From the NCBI GenBank assembly GCA_025963635.1, contig JAOQAK010000080.1, forward strand, positions 186,001 through 250,000: 64,000 nucleotides of DNA, read 5' to 3'. The position numbers and the translations under genes are program-made. This stretch comes from Ferruginibacter sp. (lineage in GTDB: Bacteria; Bacteroidota; Bacteroidia; Chitinophagales; Chitinophagaceae). A model generated the notes under the pieces. It worked only from the letters and a program-made list of their open reading frames with translations. It was not told the DNA's origin and did not search any database. This document shows, one piece after another, positions 27,544-36,303 of this stretch (positions are counted from its first letter, which is position 1; every line of letters begins with the position of its first letter).

Positions 27544-28863
27544 TTATTTCTTCCCTGTTTTTTGATTCATTTCCATATAATCTATTGTAAGATTTGCCAG
27601 GGTTTGCACACCTAATTTTAAACCGCTTTCATCAATATAAAAATCAGGTGTATGATGTGAGCGAGCCAGCTTGCGGTCACCACCTTTTGGCATGCCTCCG
27701 AGTATAAAAAACATTCCTGGAACTTTCTGTTGATAAAATGAAAAATCCTCCGCACCCGTTTTGGGAGCCATCAACATAACATTTTCCTTTCCTGCGGATT
27801 GTTGTAAGGAGATCAACATTTTTTCTGTTAACAATGAATCATTAAAAGTTACCGGGTAATGTGAACTGTAAGGAATAATCACTTCGGCAACAGCGCCTGC
27901 ACTTTCTGCGGTTTTTTCAGCAACCTGTCTCACCCGTTCAATCAGCATCTTTTCATCCTCATTGTTGAGGGCACGAATCGTTCCAAGCATTTCTACCTGT
28001 TCAGGAATAATATTGCTGCGGTTACCTCCATTGATTGCGCCGATGGTGACGACCCCTGCGTTTTCAGAAATATTCAGGTTGCGGCTGATGATGCTTTGCA
28101 AATTGTTAATGATCTGGGCAGCCGTAACAATCGGGTCAACTGATGACCATGGAGCTGCGCCATGTGCTGAACGTCCCTTTACGAGTATTTTAAGGTCATT
28201 CACACTTGCATAAATGCCACCCATTCTGTAGGTAATTTTGCCGACCTCTGTCTGCGAATTGATGTGCAATCCAAATATTACATCCACCTGCGGATTTAGC
28301 AATACACCTTCCTTTACCATCATTTCGGCGCCGCCTTCTTCGCCCCTTGGTACACCCTCTTCGGCGGGTTGAAAAATAAATTTTACAGTACCCTTCAATT
28401 CACTTTTTATAGAAGATAGTATTTCTGCAACACCCATTAATATTGCTACGTGGGTATCATGCCCACATGCATGCATCACGCCTGTCTCTTTGCCGTTATA
28501 TTGTACTTTTACTTTTGAGGCAAAAGGAACGGGTGTTCTTTCGGTTACAGGCAATCCATCCATATCTGCACGGAGCGCCACCGTAGGACCGGGCTTTCCA
28601 CCCTTTAAAATGCCCACTACGCCTGTGTGGCCTACACCGGTGGTCACTTCTATGCCTAATGACCGCAAGTGTTGCGCAATGATCGATGCAGTGCGGGTTT
28701 CCTGGTTGCCAAGTTCAGGATGTTCGTGAAGGTCTCTTCGCCACGCGATCACTTTTTCTTCAATTGTATTCGCATTAATATTCACTTTGTTTCTGAGTGA
28801 AGCGTTTTGTGAAAAAGCGGGTAATGCCAATACAGTTAGGAATGTTAATAATACAATCTTCAT
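27544..28863 (-). CDS. M20 family amidohydrolase (secreted, IAA-amino-acid-hydrolase-like)
   Basis: A 439-residue protein with a Sec signal (ALPAFSQN). The amidohydrolase core reads WRRDLHEHPELGNQE, ALRADMDGLPVTE, HACGHDTHVAILMG, FQPAEEGVPRGEEGG, GLHINS and APKTGAEDFSFYQ. These give the metal ligands (Cys-His-Asp-His, Glu-Glu) of the ILL1/HipO/AbgB group. A dimerisation domain sits between about residues 220 and 335. Such enzymes cleave N-acyl amino acids or peptides; the signal peptide places it in the periplasm. It is convergent with the esterase gene. Confidence 0.9.
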   Translation of the reverse strand: MKIVLLTFLTVLALPAFSQNASLRNKVNINANTIEEKVIAWRRDLHEHPELGNQETRTASIIAQHLRSLGIEVTTGVGHTGVVGILKGGKPGPTVALRADMDGLPVTERTPVPFASKVKVQYNGKETGVMHACGHDTHVAILMGVAEILSSIKSELKGTVKFIFQPAEEGVPRGEEGGAEMMVKEGVLLNPQVDVIFGLHINSQTEVGKITYRMGGIYASVNDLKILVKGRSAHGAAPWSSVDPIVTAAQIINNLQSIISRNLNISENAGVVTIGAINGGNRSNIIPEQVEMLGTIRALNNEDEKMLIERVRQVAEKTAESAGAVAEVIIPYSSHYPVTFNDSLLTEKMLISLQQSAGKENVMLMAPKTGAEDFSFYQQKVPGMFFILGGMPKGGDRKLARSHHTPDFYIDESGLKLGVQTLANLTIDYMEMNQKTGKK

Positions 28864-29072
28864 ATGTGAATTTTAAAAACAACAAGTTATGATAAAATGA
28901 CGTGTAAAATACCAGGGAACATTTCAATCCTCACCGGCGACTCATAACCTGGAGTGCAACCATTTGATAACACTCCATATTCGAAGTTTCAATCATTTCA
29001 TTGAAAACTGGGCAGCATTGATATCGAAATCATATATTCGTTTCTCACCTTAAATAAAAGTGTAGAAAGATT

Positions 29073-29606
29073 ATGATCAGGTTAGAACATTTCCAGGAAG
29101 GCGACTTCGCAGAATTGATAGAATGGATACATGATGAAGACATTTTGATGAACTGGTCAGGTAACCTCTTCAGATATCCGCTTTCAAATGAAAGTCTTGC
29201 ATGGTATACCGAAGACACGAATGTAGTCAATGAGTCCGAAGCATTTGTGTATAAGGCGATTAACTCAACAGGTAAAACAGTAGGGCATATTTCGTTGGGC
29301 GGTATCAGCTGGAAAAACAGGTCGGCCCGCATTACGAGAGTATTGATCGGAGATGCAACGCAGCGGGGTAAAGGTTGTTGCCAGGGCATGATAAAAGAAG
29401 TACTGAAAATTGCTTTTGATGAATTGAACTTGCACCGTGTTAGCCTTGGAGTATATCACAGCAATACGCCCGCAACCAAATGTTATGAAAAGGCAGGTTT
29501 TGTTACAGAAGGAGTGCACCGTGATATACTCTGGTATAAAGATGCATGGTGGAGTATGCTGGAAATGAGTGTGCTGGAATCAGAATGGCATAAGTTGAAT
29601 CCGTAG
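29073..29606 (+). CDS. GNAT family N-acetyltransferase (RimJ/RimL type)
   Basis: A 177-residue protein. Motif A reads ITRVLIGDATQRGKGCCQGM, an R/Q-x-x-G-x-G/A variant for acetyl-CoA, followed by AFDELNLHRVSLGVYHSNTP and CYEKAGFVTEGVHRDI, the typical RimJ/RimL tail. Soluble, no signal. The acceptor could be a ribosomal-protein N-terminus, an antibiotic or a small amine; sequence alone does not say. No operon partner. Confidence 0.88.
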   Translation: MIRLEHFQEGDFAELIEWIHDEDILMNWSGNLFRYPLSNESLAWYTEDTNVVNESEAFVYKAINSTGKTVGHISLGGISWKNRSARITRVLIGDATQRGKGCCQGMIKEVLKIAFDELNLHRVSLGVYHSNTPATKCYEKAGFVTEGVHRDILWYKDAWWSMLEMSVLESEWHKLNP

Positions 29607-29803
29607 CTCAATCAACATCATTGACCGTTATAACAGGATGGAGATTTGTGAAATGAATGTCTTTATCAGCAGTATCTTTCTAAATTGTTAATAACCAGCA
29701 TCGCAAGCAAAAAAAATGGCGCTCCTTGTACATATATACATTTTTTAATAGGGAACTAATGATTACCAGTATAAGTTGTGTACATTTACAGAAAATTACC
29801 AAA

Positions 29804-30136
29804 ATGAAAATCTTTGTAGCCGGTTTACCTTATGATTTAGATGATGCAGAACTGGAAGAAATCTTTGAGAAATTTGGAACTGTTACATCTGCTAAGGTTG
29901 CCATGGATAAAGAAACGGGGAAAAGCAAAGGGTTTGCATTTGTTGAAATGCCCAATAGTATTGAAGCAAAAGACGCCATAGAAAGTATGAATGATATATC
30001 ACTCGGTAAAAAACCTTTGGTGGTGAAAGAGGCCGAAGAACGTTCCGGTCCGGGTAACAGGCCTGGCGGTAATCGGAGTGCTGGTGGTGGTGGCGGATAT
30101 AATAAACCAGGTTTCAACGATCGCAATCGTTATTAA
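29804..30136 (+). CDS. RNA-binding protein with one RRM and a Gly-rich tail
   Basis: A 110-residue protein starting at the ATG 29804 directly before RNP2 (KIFVAGLPYDLDD). RNP1 is KGFAFVEMP. The tail is Gly/Asn/Arg-rich (GNRPGGNRSAGGGGGYNKPG). An earlier in-frame start at 29726 adds 26 residues with no family match. This is the single-RRM family widespread in Bacteroidota and cyanobacteria, where it is linked to cold response and mRNA handling. A strong terminator follows. Confidence 0.92.
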   Translation: MKIFVAGLPYDLDDAELEEIFEKFGTVTSAKVAMDKETGKSKGFAFVEMPNSIEAKDAIESMNDISLGKKPLVVKEAEERSGPGNRPGGNRSAGGGGGYNKPGFNDRNRY

Positions 30137-30168
30137 TTTTCACTAAGCAAATCTTTTCGGTTTGATAG

Positions 30169-30206
30169 CAACTACCCGGTTGAAAAAAAGGGTAGTTGTT
30201 TTTTTG
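30169..30206 (+). terminator. Rho-independent terminator of the RRM gene
   Basis: CAACTACCC (30169-30177) pairs with GGGTAGTTG (30190-30198) around a 12-base loop and is followed by seven T. It starts 32 bases after the RRM stop codon. Confidence 0.9.
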
Positions 30207-30387
30207 TGCCCGGAATTTATTGTTGTTTATAGCGGCGCTTTCAACGCTTTGCTTGTGGAGCGCTATCCATTTTATATTTATCATTGAATGATTGTACCAC
30301 GCCAGGTACAATTTTCCATCTTTATACCTTAATTTTTCACTGCATTGCATTCAACAAGCTTTTCCATTTAAGGAGGGTAAAATCAAT

Positions 30388-30395
30388 TATTTTTG
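30388..30395 (+). promoter_or_regulatory. -7 box for the NdpA-like gene
   Basis: TATTTTTG is an exact TAnnTTTG match, 41 bases upstream of the ATG at 30437. No -33 element recognised. Confidence 0.4.
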
Positions 30396-30436
30396 CGCCG
30401 CTGAAAAATAGCTAATCAATAAATCCTTTATCTAGT

Positions 30437-31477
30437 ATGATCGACTTTTCCACGGTTTCTTTAAGCAAAATGGCCATTCATTTTGTAGGCAATAAAAGTA
30501 AAGAAGAAGGTGTATTTATTTCGGATAAAATTTTTACTTCATTTAATGAGGAAGTGGAAGAAAGTTTTTTAAAATATTTTATAGAACCTTTTAGAAAGGT
30601 GGCGGAGTTTTATAATTTTTACCATCCAACTGAAATTGATCTCAACGAAATCAAAAGTTTTTCGACAGCCTTATTCAATGACACGGCGACCTTTGAAGAA
30701 GTTGCAGAAAAGATCGCCAAATCCTTGTACGACAAGTCCGAACATCCGAATATCAATGGTGGAGAACTGTTTGTTGCATGGTTCGCCGGTTGTAATTTCA
30801 ATGGAGAACCAGTGGATGCTATCGGTATTTATAAATCGGAATTAAAAGATACATTCATCAAGCTACAAAAGGCAGGTGGCGCTTACGATTACGAACTCGA
30901 TGCAGGTGTCAATATCAATGAAATTGACAAAGGCTGTATCATCTTCAATACACAGCAGGATTTTATCGTAACGGTATTGGATAATATCAATAAATCAAAA
31001 GAAGCCAAATACTGGATGGATGATTTTTTAAAACTGATCAGTTGCCAGGATAGCTTTCATTTTACCAAAGATTACCTTGATGTTGCAAGAAAATATGTAA
31101 CGGAAAGAATGCCTGAAGTATTCGATTTATCAAAGGCGGATAAAATTGATTACCTCAATAAGTCGATCAACTACTTTAAAAAGAATGATCATTTTGCTGA
31201 GGAAGATTTTTTACAGGATGTATTTCAACATTCCGAAGTAATCGATCATTTCAACCAGTATAAAGAAAAATATGCCAATGACAATCACGTAGTGCTTGAC
31301 AATGATTTCGACATCTCCGGGCAGGCAGTAAAAAAGCAGGCGAAAGTATTTAAGAGCATTTTAAAACTTGACAGGAATTTTCACATCTACATTCATGGAA
31401 ATAAAGACCTGATAGAAAAAGGTACCGATACAGATGGAAGAAAATATTACAAGATTTATTATGAAAAGGAAGAATAA
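30437..31477 (+). CDS. nucleoid-associated protein, NdpA/YejK-like
   Basis: A 346-residue soluble protein. It starts MIDFSTVSLSKMAIHFVGNK and continues with the family pattern of a mixed alpha/beta N-terminal half (GGELFVAWFAGCNFNGEPVD, AIGIYKSELKDTFIKLQ), a central VARKYVTERMPEVFDLSKAD region and a C-terminal DFDISGQAVKKQAKVFKSIL domain. This matches the Bacteroidota nucleoid-associated (37-kDa) family. DNA binding is inferred from the family; the biological role is not established. The downstream spacer holds heptad repeats. Confidence 0.85.
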   Translation: MIDFSTVSLSKMAIHFVGNKSKEEGVFISDKIFTSFNEEVEESFLKYFIEPFRKVAEFYNFYHPTEIDLNEIKSFSTALFNDTATFEEVAEKIAKSLYDKSEHPNINGGELFVAWFAGCNFNGEPVDAIGIYKSELKDTFIKLQKAGGAYDYELDAGVNINEIDKGCIIFNTQQDFIVTVLDNINKSKEAKYWMDDFLKLISCQDSFHFTKDYLDVARKYVTERMPEVFDLSKADKIDYLNKSINYFKKNDHFAEEDFLQDVFQHSEVIDHFNQYKEKYANDNHVVLDNDFDISGQAVKKQAKVFKSILKLDRNFHIYIHGNKDLIEKGTDTDGRKYYKIYYEKEE

Positions 31478-31486
31478 ATCAAAGCA

Positions 31487-31600
31487 ATTGTTGAAGGTTA
31501 AAAGTTGAAGGTTGATGGTTTTCACTATTGGCAATTCAGCATTCACAATTGACGATTCACGATTTCCCCTTCGCCATTCACCATTCACGATTGCCCATTC
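31487..31600. repeat. tandem 7-bp repeats between convergent genes
   Basis: Units such as GTTGAAG/GTTAAAA/GTTGAAG/GTTGATG come first, then ATTCAGC/ATTCACA/ATTGACG/ATTCACG and ATTCACC/ATTCACG. The unit length stays at seven while the sequence drifts. The repeat overlaps the last codons of the HAD gene, whose end (SSMNGQS) is encoded by repeat units. Confidence 0.75.
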
Positions 31601-32400
31601 ATCGAACTCAGCATCTCCAATAACACCACCGTCACGCCATCTTCTTCATTGCTTCTTGTCAAAAAACGAGCGGCCTTTTTGATGTCCGGGTGAGCATTTT
31701 CCATAGCATAACTAAAGCCTGCTTTTTGTATCATTTCGAGGTCGTTCAGGTAATCGCCAAACACCATCGTTTCTTCAAAACTGATCCCGAATTTCTTTTG
31801 TAACACTTCAATAGCCGTTCCCTTATTCGCCAAAAGATGTGAGAGATCCAACCAGATACTCCCTGAAATCTTTACCTGTAATTCATCTTGTTTTTGCCTG
31901 AAAAAGTTATAGCTGTTTGCTTCAGAACCCGCCAGGTCGCAGAGAGCGATTTTTAAAAATTGATCATCTTCAACCTTCGAAAGATCGTCCACTACTTCAT
32001 AACGATCATAATACATTTGTACATTTTCAATAAAACGGGGTGTTTCATTTTCGATGTAAGCACGTTTTTTCCCACAAAGAATTGTATACACATCGGGGAT
32101 ATGTTTTGCGACCAGCAATTGTTCTTTCACGATGGCCGGTTCCATTGCCTGTACCAAAATATCTTCACCTTTGTACACTACATAGCTGCCGTTTTCGGCA
32201 ATAAAGATCACATCCTCTTGTATGGTATCAAACTTGTTCAACAGGTTGAAAAACTGCCGGCCGCTGGCAGCAGCGAACAACAGCCCTTTGGCTTTTATTT
32301 TATCGAAAACGCGATAAAAATCGCGACTTAATTCATGCCGGGCATTTAATAACGTGCCATCCATGTCTGCCGCCACTAATTTGATCTTTGATAAATCCAT
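31585..32400 (-). CDS. Cof-type HAD-IIB phosphatase
   Basis: A 271-residue protein from the ATG at 32400 (MDLSKIKLVAADMDGTLLN); an earlier ATG at 32430 adds ten non-conserved residues. HAD motif I is DMDGTLLN, motif II falls in LLFAAASGRQFFNLL, and motif IV is VFGDYLNDLEMIQKAGF with the acidic pair. The C2B cap lies between. These enzymes dephosphorylate sugar phosphates, nucleotides or flavin precursors. The last residues are encoded inside a 7-bp repeat array, so the native end may have been slightly different. Confidence 0.92.
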   Translation of the reverse strand: MDLSKIKLVAADMDGTLLNARHELSRDFYRVFDKIKAKGLLFAAASGRQFFNLLNKFDTIQEDVIFIAENGSYVVYKGEDILVQAMEPAIVKEQLLVAKHIPDVYTILCGKKRAYIENETPRFIENVQMYYDRYEVVDDLSKVEDDQFLKIALCDLAGSEANSYNFFRQKQDELQVKISGSIWLDLSHLLANKGTAIEVLQKKFGISFEETMVFGDYLNDLEMIQKAGFSYAMENAHPDIKKAARFLTRSNEEDGVTVVLLEMLSSMNGQS

Positions 32401-32636
32401 AGTATTAGTTTTTGCTTTACTGCTCCACATGATAATCTATCAAACTGCTGATAAAGCGTTGCTACTAAATTTAATTGGAGTGCAAAAGTCCGCTAATTTT
32501 GAAAATTAGCCCTAATAATTTCATATTTTGATTTTTGTGATGGGGTAAACTGTACATGTATGTGTTTACGAAATATTGAAATCAGGAGCTTTCGATACTT
32601 CGCAAGTTTCGGGTTTTAATGCGCTGCCAGATGGAA

Positions 32637-32644
32637 TATTTTTG
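32637..32644 (+). promoter_or_regulatory. -7 box for the Ada-like operon
   Basis: TATTTTTG is an exact TAnnTTTG match, 18 bases before the ATG at 32663. It would place the transcript start around 32650 and argues against a translation start further upstream at 32576. Confidence 0.45.
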
Positions 32645-32662
32645 TGTTCTAAAATTTATGAT

Positions 32663-33511
32663 ATGCAAATACAGGAAAACATCAATTACAACCGCATAGC
32701 CGAAGCGATTGACTATATAAAAAATAATTTCCGGGACCAGCCCGATCTGGATGAAGTAGCCGGTAAAATTCACCTGAGCCCCTTCCATTTTCAACGATTG
32801 TTTACAGAATGGGCAGGGGTGAGCCCAAAAAAGTTCCTGCAGTTTTTAACGGTTCAACACGCCAAAGAAATGCTGAAACAACAGCAGTCTACTTTATCAG
32901 ATGCAGCCTTTGAAACAGGTCTTTCAGGTACAGGCCGCCTGCACGACCTATTTATAAAAATAGAAGGAATGACACCCGGCGAATTTAAAAACGGTGGTGA
33001 AAATCTTTCCATCAATTATAGTTTTGCGGAAAGCCCGTTTGGGAATATTTTGGTCGCATCTACTCCGAAAGGAATATGTTATATGGCTTTTTCTGATGAC
33101 GAAAATCGATCCCTACTGGAATTGCGCAGCATTTTTCCTGCAGCAAAATACAGGCAGATGGTAGACCTTGTTCAACAAAATGCCTTGTTCATCTTTACCC
33201 ACGACTGGCAGCAATTAAAAGAAATAAAATTGCATTTAAAGGGAACACCTTTTCAACTTAAAGTTTGGGAAACCTTGTTGAAAATTCCGATGGGCCAGTT
33301 ATCCTCGTACGGCAGTATTGCGGCCAGCATCGAAAATCCAAGGGCTTCAAGAGCAGTTGGGTCGGCGATTGGAGATAACCCCGTTGCATTTTTAATACCC
33401 TGTCACAGGGTGATTCAATCTTCCGGAACGTTTGGCCAATACCATTGGGGCAGCACCCGTAAAACTGCCATAATCGGGTGGGAAGCATCCAGGATTTCTT
33501 TAGCAATCTAA
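32663..33511 (+). CDS. Ada-like AraC/O6-alkylguanine-DNA methyltransferase fusion
   Basis: A 282-residue protein. Residues 1-110 are an AraC-type DNA-binding domain (LDEVAGKIHLSPFHFQRLFT, FLTVQHAKEMLKQQQSTLSD, TGRLHDLFIKIEGMTPGEFK). From about 115 on is the methyltransferase half, with the active-site PCHRV and the ASRAVGSAIGDNP helix before it. The Cys in PCHRV accepts the alkyl group from O6-alkylguanine or O4-alkylthymine. The N-terminal zinc domain of E. coli Ada is missing here but a separate gene for it follows at 34321. It heads the alkylation-repair operon and, as in Ada, would activate it; how alkylation is sensed is unclear because the zinc-domain Cys is on another polypeptide. Confidence 0.92.
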   Translation: MQIQENINYNRIAEAIDYIKNNFRDQPDLDEVAGKIHLSPFHFQRLFTEWAGVSPKKFLQFLTVQHAKEMLKQQQSTLSDAAFETGLSGTGRLHDLFIKIEGMTPGEFKNGGENLSINYSFAESPFGNILVASTPKGICYMAFSDDENRSLLELRSIFPAAKYRQMVDLVQQNALFIFTHDWQQLKEIKLHLKGTPFQLKVWETLLKIPMGQLSSYGSIAASIENPRASRAVGSAIGDNPVAFLIPCHRVIQSSGTFGQYHWGSTRKTAIIGWEASRISLAI

Positions 33512-33596
33512 TTTGAAGGCTTATTGCCGTGGCATAAAAAGGCCTGTTAACAACATAGAGGCTACCGGGTGCTTTGGTAGATGTTTCGTAAAACAA

Positions 33597-34316
33597 ATGA
33601 TAATGGAAAACATTTCTGCAAGACTCTCATCCATCAACTGGGGCCATATAACAGAGCAAATGAATGAGAAGGGATATGCTCTTGTGCCCCAATTTTTAAA
33701 TACTGAACAATGCAGGGAATTAATACAGGATTATAACAATCCCGCCTTTTACAGGAAGACAGTTGTAATGGAACGTCATCGGTTCGGTTTGGGAGAATAT
33801 AAATATTTTAATTACCCGCTGCCGGGTTTAATTCAAACCATCCGGGAAGGCGTTTATCCTTGGCTCGCTACCATTGCGAATGCATGGATGAATGCACTAA
33901 AAAATCCCCTGCAATTTCCTGCCACCCTCCAGGAACTCCAGGAACTTTGCAGGATGCATCAGCAAACAAAGCCGACTGTCTTAATTTTAAAATACGGTAA
34001 GGGCGGGCACAATAACCTTCACCAGGATTTGTACGGAGAAATTTTCTTTCCAATTCAGTTGGTACTGTTTTTAAGTAGTCCTGCCGAAGACTTTAAGGGC
34101 GGTGAATTCGTGTTAACCCAACAAACACCACGGGCTCAATCCAAAGCCATGGTAATGCAACCCAAAAAGGGAGATATGCTTTTTTTTACAACCAACTTCA
34201 GGCCAGTGAAAGGAAGTAAGGGATATTACAAAGTAAATATGAAACATGGGGTGAGTGAAGTATTGGAAGGGAACCGGTATACTTTGGGGATTATTTTTCA
34301 TGATGCTTTATCGTAA
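33597..34316 (+). CDS. 2OG-Fe(II) oxygenase of the Ada operon
   Basis: A 239-residue protein starting at 33597 (MIMENISARL). The facial triad is read as His and Asp in NNLHQDLYGE and the distal His in NMKHGVSE, with Arg in GNRYTLGIIF for 2-oxoglutarate. The spacing and the FFPIQLVLFLSSPAEDFKGG strand fit the prolyl-hydroxylase-like superfamily. It is not AlkB, which is a separate gene downstream. The position directly after the Ada-like regulator suggests oxidative repair of alkylated DNA, RNA or protein. Substrate unproven. Confidence 0.85.
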   Translation: MIMENISARLSSINWGHITEQMNEKGYALVPQFLNTEQCRELIQDYNNPAFYRKTVVMERHRFGLGEYKYFNYPLPGLIQTIREGVYPWLATIANAWMNALKNPLQFPATLQELQELCRMHQQTKPTVLILKYGKGGHNNLHQDLYGEIFFPIQLVLFLSSPAEDFKGGEFVLTQQTPRAQSKAMVMQPKKGDMLFFTTNFRPVKGSKGYYKVNMKHGVSEVLEGNRYTLGIIFHDALS

Positions 34317-34320
34317 ACAA

Positions 34321-34584
34321 ATGAGATCGCACGATTCAATAACTGCTGTAGAATTAAGATCACTGATCAGGAATAAGCAGGTCGCTTTTGCCGGTAATAG
34401 TGTATTGAAAATTTACGGCCGTTTAAATTGTAAATCCGGTAGGCGACTGAAGGTCAAAAACAGGGTTTTCTTTATCTCGGAGGAGGAAGCGATTTATAAC
34501 GGCTACCGTCCATGTGGTCATTGCATGAAGATGCAGTATAATGAATGGAAATTAATAAATCTATCAATAGCAGCCCGTGAATAG
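34321..34584 (+). CDS. stand-alone Ada N-terminal zinc domain
   Basis: An 87-residue protein that starts 5 bases after the oxygenase stop. It contains KIYGRLNCKSGRRLKVKNRV, FFISEEEAIYNGYRPCGHCM, that is three of the four zinc-ligand or acceptor Cys of the Ada methylphosphotriester domain (C in LNCKS, then PCGHC). The fourth Cys position (first Cys of the canonical GVYCRPSC pair) is not obvious: LNCKSG has only one Cys. In Ada this domain repairs methylphosphotriesters and switches DNA affinity. Here it is separate from the AraC and methyltransferase parts. Earlier in-frame ATGs at 34300 and 34303 overlap the upstream gene. Confidence 0.8.
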   Translation: MRSHDSITAVELRSLIRNKQVAFAGNSVLKIYGRLNCKSGRRLKVKNRVFFISEEEAIYNGYRPCGHCMKMQYNEWKLINLSIAARE

Positions 34585-34670
34585 GCTCACAGTTTACCTG
34601 GTGAGTTTCCGACGAATGGCATCTTCCGGTACAAATATTATTTAAATTGAATAGTAAATTGTAAACAAAA

Positions 34671-35273
34671 ATGCAACAGAGCTTATTCAATAGGGTTCAA
34701 AATATCCTGCCTTATAAAGGCGAAGCCATCTTTTATCCTGGTTTTTTTTCAGCTGCAGAAAGTGATGAATACCTTATCCGGTTAACAAATGAAATTAACT
34801 GGAAACAGGAGCCGATAAAAATGTTTGGAAAAGAAGTAATGCAACCAAGACTTACTGCCTGGCATGGAGATGCGGCTAAACCTTACAGTTATTCGGGGAT
34901 CACCATGCAGCCGCAAAACTGGACAAATGCCCTATTAGAAATAAAAGAAAAAATTGAGTTGATAGCTGGCGTTAGTTTTACCAGTGCATTGCTAAACTTT
35001 TACCGGGATGGTAAAGACAGTATGGGTTGGCATCGGGACAATGAAAAGGAACTCGGCCTTAACCCGGTGATTGGTTCAGTAAGTTTTGGAGCCGAGAGAC
35101 CCTTCCAGTTTCGTAATTATGCAAATAAGGAAGAAGTGGTATCCATTAACCTTACTCACGGCAGTTTTTTATTAATGAAAGGCGAGACCCAACACTATTG
35201 GGAACATCGCTTGCCAAAAGCGAATAAAATAAACGGGAAAAGAATTAACATCACGTTTAGGGCGATTCTTTAG
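34671..35273 (+). CDS. AlkB-type alpha-ketoglutarate-dependent dioxygenase
   Basis: A 200-residue protein. The Fe(II) ligands are in GWHRDNEKEL (His-x-Asp) and HYWEHRLP, and the 2OG-binding Arg pair is in KRINITFRAI. The NFYRDGKDSMGWH stretch is diagnostic for AlkB. It demethylates 1-methyladenine and 3-methylcytosine in DNA or RNA. It closes the four-gene alkylation-repair set. An 86-base gap separates it from the zinc-domain gene, so it may have its own start. Confidence 0.93.
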   Translation: MQQSLFNRVQNILPYKGEAIFYPGFFSAAESDEYLIRLTNEINWKQEPIKMFGKEVMQPRLTAWHGDAAKPYSYSGITMQPQNWTNALLEIKEKIELIAGVSFTSALLNFYRDGKDSMGWHRDNEKELGLNPVIGSVSFGAERPFQFRNYANKEEVVSINLTHGSFLLMKGETQHYWEHRLPKANKINGKRINITFRAIL

Positions 35274-35440
35274 TCACATGCCACGAATGCACGAATGAAT
35301 ACAAAAATATAGCCTGCGGAGCCGCTGTATCACGGCGCACTTAACGATGCTGAGACCCACCTGAGAAATTTAGATGTAAGTATACCTGCAGGGAATCTTG
35401 ATTTAACAGGCGCTTACGACCATCTTTCCAACTTATTTTT

Positions 35441-36028
35441 TTACTTCTTAACATATTTCCCTAATGCCTTGCCTGCATCTGCATAAGCTTCGGCAATTCT
35501 TTCACCGGTATCAAAGTCGTATCCGCCGAAGGTTCTGCCCAGGGCATTCTCCACGGAAATGATTGCGATCACTTTACTTTTATTGGCTGTTTCCACAATT
35601 ATCGCGTCTGCATTCACTTTTGCGTTTTTGCGAACAATGCCGATATTAAACCCAGGCTCAGTGAATTTGGTTTTGAATATGATGGTGTACTTGGCAGTTT
35701 TGCTCTCCGACATCCCACTTGCCTTGGTAAATAATTCTATAAATTTTGGTTCAAAGCGTGCCTGGCGGTCGCTTACCCAGCTTTTGGCCCAGTTATCTCC
35801 CCGGCCGGGCTCTTTTTTATTGTATTCTTCTGTCTTCTTTTCGAGATACTCCTTTTCGGTATCGAATTTACCGACAGCCATATTGTCGTAGGTAAAGTCG
35901 AAATTGATAGAGGTTTCGTTCTTCACGGACGAAAGGTCTCCTTCCGTGACTTTAAGTTTTTGTGCCTGGGAGGTGGTAGTAAAGGATTGTATTGCTGCCA
36001 GTGCAATACATGTGAGCATCATTTTCAT
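35441..36028 (-). CDS. secreted hypothetical protein
   Basis: A 195-residue protein with a Sec signal (cleavage after TTTSQAQ). The body is charged and soluble: FDTEKEYLEKKTEEYNKKEP, GDNWAKSWVSDRQARFEPKF, YTIIFKTKFTEPGFNIGIVR and FDTGERIAEAYADAGKALGK. It may be a distant relative of the secreted protein encoded at 41727 in the pigment cluster, but the resemblance is weak. It is divergent from the ammonia-lyase gene and shares with it the 275-base promoter region. Function unknown. Confidence 0.6.
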   Translation of the reverse strand: MKMMLTCIALAAIQSFTTTSQAQKLKVTEGDLSSVKNETSINFDFTYDNMAVGKFDTEKEYLEKKTEEYNKKEPGRGDNWAKSWVSDRQARFEPKFIELFTKASGMSESKTAKYTIIFKTKFTEPGFNIGIVRKNAKVNADAIIVETANKSKVIAIISVENALGRTFGGYDFDTGERIAEAYADAGKALGKYVKK

Positions 36029-36134
36029 ATTCCAGCTGTTTTAATGGATGATAAATTGACTATTTGAAATTTTAAAAGTAGGGAAATCACTACTAATTAC
36101 TGCTAAAAATATATATTTCAATCTGTATAGCACT

Positions 36135-36154
36135 GAAAAAATATATATATTTTT
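36135..36154. promoter_or_regulatory. AT palindrome between divergent genes
   Basis: A near-palindrome of the form A6-(TA)4-T5 lies in the promoter region between the secreted protein gene and the pigment cluster, about 150 bases upstream of the ammonia-lyase ATG. It could be an AT-rich regulator site or simply bent DNA. No exact TAnnTTTG box was found for the cluster in 36029-36303. Confidence 0.25.
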
Positions 36155-36303
36155 CCTACTTCATAAAAGCAAACGTGAAGCGTTGAAATTGCCGTTATTT
36201 TTATATCTTCCTGTGAGCTTTGCACAAAAAATTAAAATCTGCAATCTTTATTCTAATTTAGCCGTTTTTGCAGTAAATAATTTGACCTATAATAAATTGG
36301 CCC

